From NCBI RefSeq assembly GCF_003570935.1, contig NZ_QXIU01000091.1, positions 1 to 35,531 of the forward strand: DNA of 35,531 nt, read 5' to 3'. A model generated the notes under the pieces. It worked only from the letters and a program-made list of their open reading frames with translations. It did not search any database and was not told the DNA's origin. The stretch comes from Candidatus Cryosericum odellii (lineage in GTDB: Bacteria > Caldisericota > Caldisericia > Cryosericales > Cryosericaceae). Within the stretch, counting starts at the first letter, position 1, and each line of letters opens with the position of its first letter. The position numbers and the translations under genes are program-made. Below, piece by piece: positions 31,686-35,531 of this stretch.

Positions 31686-33086
31686 ATGGACACGAACAAA
31701 CAACTACAGAAGCGTCCATGGATCATCGCAGGGTTGCTCATACTGACACTGCTCAGTACGGCCATGACAGGATGCCGGGACCAGGCAACGTCTGGCACTG
31801 TCAATAGCACCCTTGTCGATGTCAACGGTCTCCTCATGGCACCCACAAAGGTCGCCGCATCATACGCCACTGAAAATCTGAACCTGGGCAATGACAGTTG
31901 TGCCGGCACGCCACAGTTCCTGGATGGTACGTTGTATACCTTCTCGTACCATGACGACTTGACTCAATGGACGACGGCATGGGATCAGGCAACGGGGAAG
32001 AAGCTTTGGTCAGTGCTGACGAATGCATCTGTGTCTATGCAGCCGTATGCGACATTCACGACGGATGGGAAGCACCTGTTCTTTGTCCGCACGGACCTGT
32101 TCAAGTCGGGCGAGCCCGGCATTGTTGCGTCTATCGCGTGTCTCGACAAGACGACTGGGGCAACCGTCTGGAAAAGTACTCCAACAGTCACGTCACCTTT
32201 TGTCTTTGGAGTTCGCAGCAACATTGTCGTGCATATCAATGAGCAGAGCCATACAGCAGATCGCGTCTACGTTATTGGTGAAGAAGAACGAACGTCAACC
32301 TCGGTGCCCACTACAGAGGAAGTGCACTACCCAGGGATATGGATCTGGGATGCGGCCACTGGTGCATCGCTTGATCGTATCGACTGGACTGCACTGCCCA
32401 TTCACTCAGAGACATCTGGACAGTTGCTGTGCGATGGCGCGACGTTGTATGCCGGTATTCTCGAATCCGTGTCTCCAACATCACGCTCCGCTCTTATAGC
32501 TTTCAATTGCGATACGAACAAGACGCTATGGACAGAACACGTCAATGGAGAGGCCACGGATCTTATCAAGCAGGGCGATACGCTGTCAGTCTTATTGTCC
32601 AATAGCAAGCAAGAACGGTCGATCGACGTGTGGAAGATGCGTACAGGATTGTTCGACAAGACAGAACGGCTCTGGACGCGTCAGATTGACACAAATCCGG
32701 GCCACTTCGCTGTCGATAAAGCGAATGTCTACCTTCAAGGCAGCAACGGAGTGCTCATGGCTCTTGACCTTGCCACTGGTAAGGAAGCCTGGAGACATCA
32801 GTTCGCATCCTACAAGACACCCATCACAGACGGTCCCAATATGGGAAAGTTATATGATCTGTACCCAGACATGACACTGACAACAACAAGAGATGTCCTG
32901 TACGTTCAGGATGGTGGAGGGCTTGTGGCAGCTCTTGACCCTGCTACGGGTAAGGAATTGTGGAACAAGCGCATCTCTCAGGTTGTCTGGAATCAGACTT
33001 CTGTCGACAACACGTTTGTGTTTCAACCCGTCGACAAAGGCTTCTTTGTCATTGCTTCAGATGGCAAAGTCGATCTGTGGCAGTGA
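31686..33086 (+). CDS. PQQ-like beta-propeller lipoprotein
   Basis: The protein has 466 residues with signal peptide and lipobox (LSTAMTGC, Cys near 30). The start MDTNKQLQKRPWIIAGLLIL resembles that of the gene at 25882 (MNKQSWKRTWVITGLLIL) over both signal and anchor. Blade motifs AWDQATGKKLW, CLDKTTGATVW, IWDAATGASLD, AFNCDTNKTLW, ALDLATGKEAW and ALDPATGKELW give six or seven blades. It is the closest relative of the gene at 27304. It follows element H directly, so it starts a new transcription unit. Confidence 0.87.
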   Translation: MDTNKQLQKRPWIIAGLLILTLLSTAMTGCRDQATSGTVNSTLVDVNGLLMAPTKVAASYATENLNLGNDSCAGTPQFLDGTLYTFSYHDDLTQWTTAWDQATGKKLWSVLTNASVSMQPYATFTTDGKHLFFVRTDLFKSGEPGIVASIACLDKTTGATVWKSTPTVTSPFVFGVRSNIVVHINEQSHTADRVYVIGEEERTSTSVPTTEEVHYPGIWIWDAATGASLDRIDWTALPIHSETSGQLLCDGATLYAGILESVSPTSRSALIAFNCDTNKTLWTEHVNGEATDLIKQGDTLSVLLSNSKQERSIDVWKMRTGLFDKTERLWTRQIDTNPGHFAVDKANVYLQGSNGVLMALDLATGKEAWRHQFASYKTPITDGPNMGKLYDLYPDMTLTTTRDVLYVQDGGGLVAALDPATGKELWNKRISQVVWNQTSVDNTFVFQPVDKGFFVIASDGKVDLWQ

Positions 33087-33100
33087 AGGAAGTGCATAGC

Positions 33101-34267
33101 ATGAAAACAACGACATCGCGATTCCGTCCAGTAATGGCCATATTCACGAGCATCCTGCTCGCCGTAGTTCTTGTGCCAACAGGTTGTGCTCCAAAAGTTG
33201 TCCCAGTAGAAGGTCCGCAGATCAGCATGATGCTGGAAACCAATTTCACATCGTCAGAATACGACGCAGGATCACTTCTCCTGTGGAACATTGGGCAAAA
33301 CACACTGCATATCTCTGGCACATCCGTTGTCCACGTGAGCGAGATCGATTACGGGGGTCTTCCGCTATTCTGGCAACCTGGTTCACCGGTTCGAGTCGTT
33401 CAACAATGGGGCATCCCGAGCAAGAAAGCCCTCATAACGGCAACCTCAAAAGACATCAGGATGCTCGTTCCACCTGTGGGAATGCAATCTGCTCCAACCA
33501 CGGGAGGTTTATTCACGCGATGGTACGTACCGGAGAAAGATGCCTTCGTCGTTGTGCCACTTGAGGTCAGTGCTTCTTCCTCTCAGAAGACTGTCATGAC
33601 GGTAACAGAGCAGGGCGTTGCCTCCGGTTCCAAGTCGCAGTTACTGACAGTTCCCGTTCCTTCCGGACTGGCGCAGATAGATGTGTTGTATGGCAGTGGC
33701 AGTACCAGCAACGGATTTGTTCTGGTTGAGGCGCGGGACAACGTCGTGACGAATGCGGCAGACTCCCTGTGGCTTCTCCACATGAACAATCGGACGGGAT
33801 CGTGGGTACGGTGCGGTAATCTGTCCGCATTTGGTGGAAGCCTCATTCCGGACCAGAGCCCGAGCTTTGCACGGGTTGGAACGCTACTCTATTTCACTCA
33901 CAGCCACACGAAAATCGGTTGCATCGACACAACAGTGGTCTCGCCATCAGTGATGCTGCCAGAAGAGATTAACACGCTTCTTGTAAGACTCTTCAAGGAA
34001 GGACCACAGAACGCAGAGGGGCCGTTGCAGGCACAGTTAGCAAGCAGCAGTGATACACTAATTGTCTCGTACCCAGACGTTCACGGGAATCCTGTGTACT
34101 ATGATGTGGACATTTCGGGAACAGTGCTTGGAAGTCTCAGAGCCGACAAGACTTCAGTGAGTAGCTTTGACGCAAACGGGAAGCAGGGTTCCTCCCTCAA
34201 AACGCCAGGATCTCCAGGATATGTCTCCTTTCCTTCCTACGACCTCTTTCAAGGGAACATCTTCTAG
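33101..34267 (+). CDS. Putative lipoprotein, tandem paralogue 1
   Basis: The protein has 388 residues from the ATG at 33101 (AAGGAAGTG upstream); the longer upstream frame is a shadow of the preceding gene. The signal peptide ends in the lipobox VPTGC. The body contains VETNFTSSEYDAGSLLLWNI-like sequence and beta-rich repeats (GSGSTSNGFVLVE, LWLLHMNNRTGSWVRCGN, LYFTHSHTKIGCIDT), perhaps a degenerate propeller. It starts 15 nt after the PQQ-like gene and lies 27 nt before its own paralogue. The family is not recognised. Confidence 0.8.
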   Translation: MKTTTSRFRPVMAIFTSILLAVVLVPTGCAPKVVPVEGPQISMMLETNFTSSEYDAGSLLLWNIGQNTLHISGTSVVHVSEIDYGGLPLFWQPGSPVRVVQQWGIPSKKALITATSKDIRMLVPPVGMQSAPTTGGLFTRWYVPEKDAFVVVPLEVSASSSQKTVMTVTEQGVASGSKSQLLTVPVPSGLAQIDVLYGSGSTSNGFVLVEARDNVVTNAADSLWLLHMNNRTGSWVRCGNLSAFGGSLIPDQSPSFARVGTLLYFTHSHTKIGCIDTTVVSPSVMLPEEINTLLVRLFKEGPQNAEGPLQAQLASSSDTLIVSYPDVHGNPVYYDVDISGTVLGSLRADKTSVSSFDANGKQGSSLKTPGSPGYVSFPSYDLFQGNIF

Positions 34268-34294
34268 GTTTCCGGCAAATTGGAGGCATAATCA

Positions 34295-35452
34295 ATGAAA
34301 ACTAATTTACGATTCTTTTTTCTAATGAACACATTCCTGAGCATCCTGCTTGCGGTGGTTTTAGTAACAACGGGTTGTACCCCGAAAGTTGTCCCGGTGG
34401 AAGGACCGCAGATCACTATGATGGTGGAAACCAATTTCACATCGTCGGAATATGATGCAGGTTCACTTCTCCTGTGGAATATTGGACAAAACACACTACA
34501 AACCTCTGGCACATCTGTTGTCCACGTGATCGATCTTGATAACGGGGGCCTTCCGCTGTACTGGCAACTTAGTTCACCCGTTCGAGTCGTTCAACAATGG
34601 AACTACCTGAGCAAGAAACCTCTCATAACAACGATATCCAAGGATGTAAATCTTCTGACTCTTCCCGAGGGAATGCAGTATTTATCAACCAAAGACAGTG
34701 AAATCAGACGATGGTATGCTTCAGATGAGAATGCTTTTGTGGCCGTTCCCCTGGAACTAGACGCTCTGCTAAATGAAACGCTGGATGGCAAAACTCTTAC
34801 CATTACAGAGCAAAGCATTTCTTCTGGTTCCAAGGCGCAAACACTAACTGTCCCTGTCCCCTCCAGCCTGACGCAGATAGTCGTGGTGTATGGAAGCGGC
34901 AGCATCAACAATGGGCTTGTTCTTGTTGAGGCAGGAGACAAGGTGGTGAAGAATATGTCTGATGGCATATGGCTTCTTCGTATGAGCGATGGGAAAGCGA
35001 CGTGGATACGATGCGGCAACAGGGATGCATTTACTGAAGGTTTCATCTCGGGTCAGTGGGCAAGCTTTGCTCGTGTTGGGTCGCTCCTCTACTTCACCCA
35101 TAGCCATAATGGACAAATTGGCTGCATCGATACGGCAGCGGCCTTGCCCTCAATAACATTGCCAGAGAATATCAATACGCTCCTTGCCAAGCTTTACAGT
35201 AACGGGCCGACAAATACTGAGGGGCCACTTCAGGCACAGTTGGCCAGCGACAATGGCACGTTGATCATTGAATATCCCGCTGCCAATTGGAATGGCGGGT
35301 ATGACTACGCAGTGGACACATCCGGAACAATCCTTGGAAGTCTGTATGTGAACAAGATTTCGATAGTGAGTTTTGACGCGAAGGGCAAGCAGGGCTCCTC
35401 GATTCCTACACCAGGGAGTATTTCCTTTCCTTCCATCGACCTCTTTCAATAG
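34295..35452 (+). CDS. Putative lipoprotein, tandem paralogue 2
   Basis: The protein has 385 residues. The lipobox is VTTGC. The first 100 residues are nearly the same as in the protein at 33101-34267 (KVVPVEGPQI, then NFTSSEYDAGSLLLWNIGQN), with lower identity further on and a conserved end (DAKGKQGSS...SFPSIDLFQ). TTGGAGG lies about 8 nt before the ATG. It arose by tandem duplication; the stop is followed by 48 nt and another gene start. The function is not recognised. Confidence 0.8.
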   Translation: MKTNLRFFFLMNTFLSILLAVVLVTTGCTPKVVPVEGPQITMMVETNFTSSEYDAGSLLLWNIGQNTLQTSGTSVVHVIDLDNGGLPLYWQLSSPVRVVQQWNYLSKKPLITTISKDVNLLTLPEGMQYLSTKDSEIRRWYASDENAFVAVPLELDALLNETLDGKTLTITEQSISSGSKAQTLTVPVPSSLTQIVVVYGSGSINNGLVLVEAGDKVVKNMSDGIWLLRMSDGKATWIRCGNRDAFTEGFISGQWASFARVGSLLYFTHSHNGQIGCIDTAAALPSITLPENINTLLAKLYSNGPTNTEGPLQAQLASDNGTLIIEYPAANWNGGYDYAVDTSGTILGSLYVNKISIVSFDAKGKQGSSIPTPGSISFPSIDLFQ

Positions 35453-35500
35453 GATGTTTCATAGACATCACGCACAACGAAGGAAATTGGAGGGCAAGAA

Positions 35501-35531
35501 ATGAAAATAAACAAATTGATTGCAATTATCA
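35501..35531 (+). CDS. Start of another exported or lipoprotein gene, cut by window edge
   Basis: An ATG at 35501 with TTGGAGGGC about 7 nt upstream opens MKINKLIAII, a likely signal-peptide beginning. Only ten residues are visible. Its position and spacing suggest a third member of the tandem lipoprotein set. Confidence 0.5.
   Translation, partial: MKINKLIAII

Overview
The window looks like a chromosomal segment of a mid-GC (roughly 50-55%) bacterium that uses strong GGAGG-type Shine-Dalgarno sites and secretes many lipoproteins and beta-propeller proteins. The mix of lipobox lipoproteins, WG, Asp-box and PQQ-like repeat proteins, a copper-amine-oxidase-N domain and an extracytoplasmic sigma/anti-sigma pair would fit a deep-branching or Firmicutes-like lineage. 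An uncultured Caldisericota (Cryosericum-like) genome is my best guess, but no rRNA or other marker gene is present, so this is weak. I saw no tRNA, rRNA or CRISPR array.

Left part (1-16.2 kb). A 5'-truncated sigma factor and its translationally coupled anti-sigma-like partner read rightward. Everything after that up to 22.15 kb reads leftward. In coordinate order it comprises: an M23 peptidase with a small membrane protein; two exported proteins; a LanFEG/BcrAB-like ABC transporter (ATPase plus two permeases) whose operon begins with a small secreted protein; a second copy of that secreted-protein/permease/permease unit without its own ATPase; a MacA-MacB type efflux operon; about 750 bp with no convincing gene; and a lipoprotein. 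A PhzF-family enzyme follows, and then two small genes (one a DUF6496 protein).

Middle (17.6-22.2 kb). A two-gene operon with overlapping stop and start codons encodes a single-chain type IIG restriction-modification enzyme (PD-ExK nuclease, N6-adenine methylase, C-terminal specificity region) and an ApeA-like protein with a C-terminal HEPN RNase motif. This is a likely phage-defence unit.

Right part (22.2-35.5 kb). This half reads rightward and is an array of exported and lipid-anchored proteins: a WG-repeat protein built on an exact 102-bp period, an 800-residue Asp-box propeller fused to a copper-amine-oxidase-N domain, three paralogous PQQ-like propellers, a bPH-like membrane protein, a DUF4829 lipoprotein, two small membrane proteins, and two tandem paralogous lipoproteins with another gene starting at the right edge.

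Two shared non-coding signals tie the window together. A 28-nt promoter/operator-like element (T-C/T-AG-C/T-AAA, about 12 nt, GCGTT) occurs eight times. Each copy precedes a gene for an exported or membrane protein, and each is followed within about 30 nt by a Shine-Dalgarno site and, in seven copies, a tiny ORF. A second, about 33-bp core repeat (GCGCTGACGG... GGTGACCGGGTTCC... GTCC) lies just upstream of five unrelated exported-protein genes in the right half. In several cases it extends into a shared first few codons, as if an expression and secretion leader had been copied onto different coding sequences.
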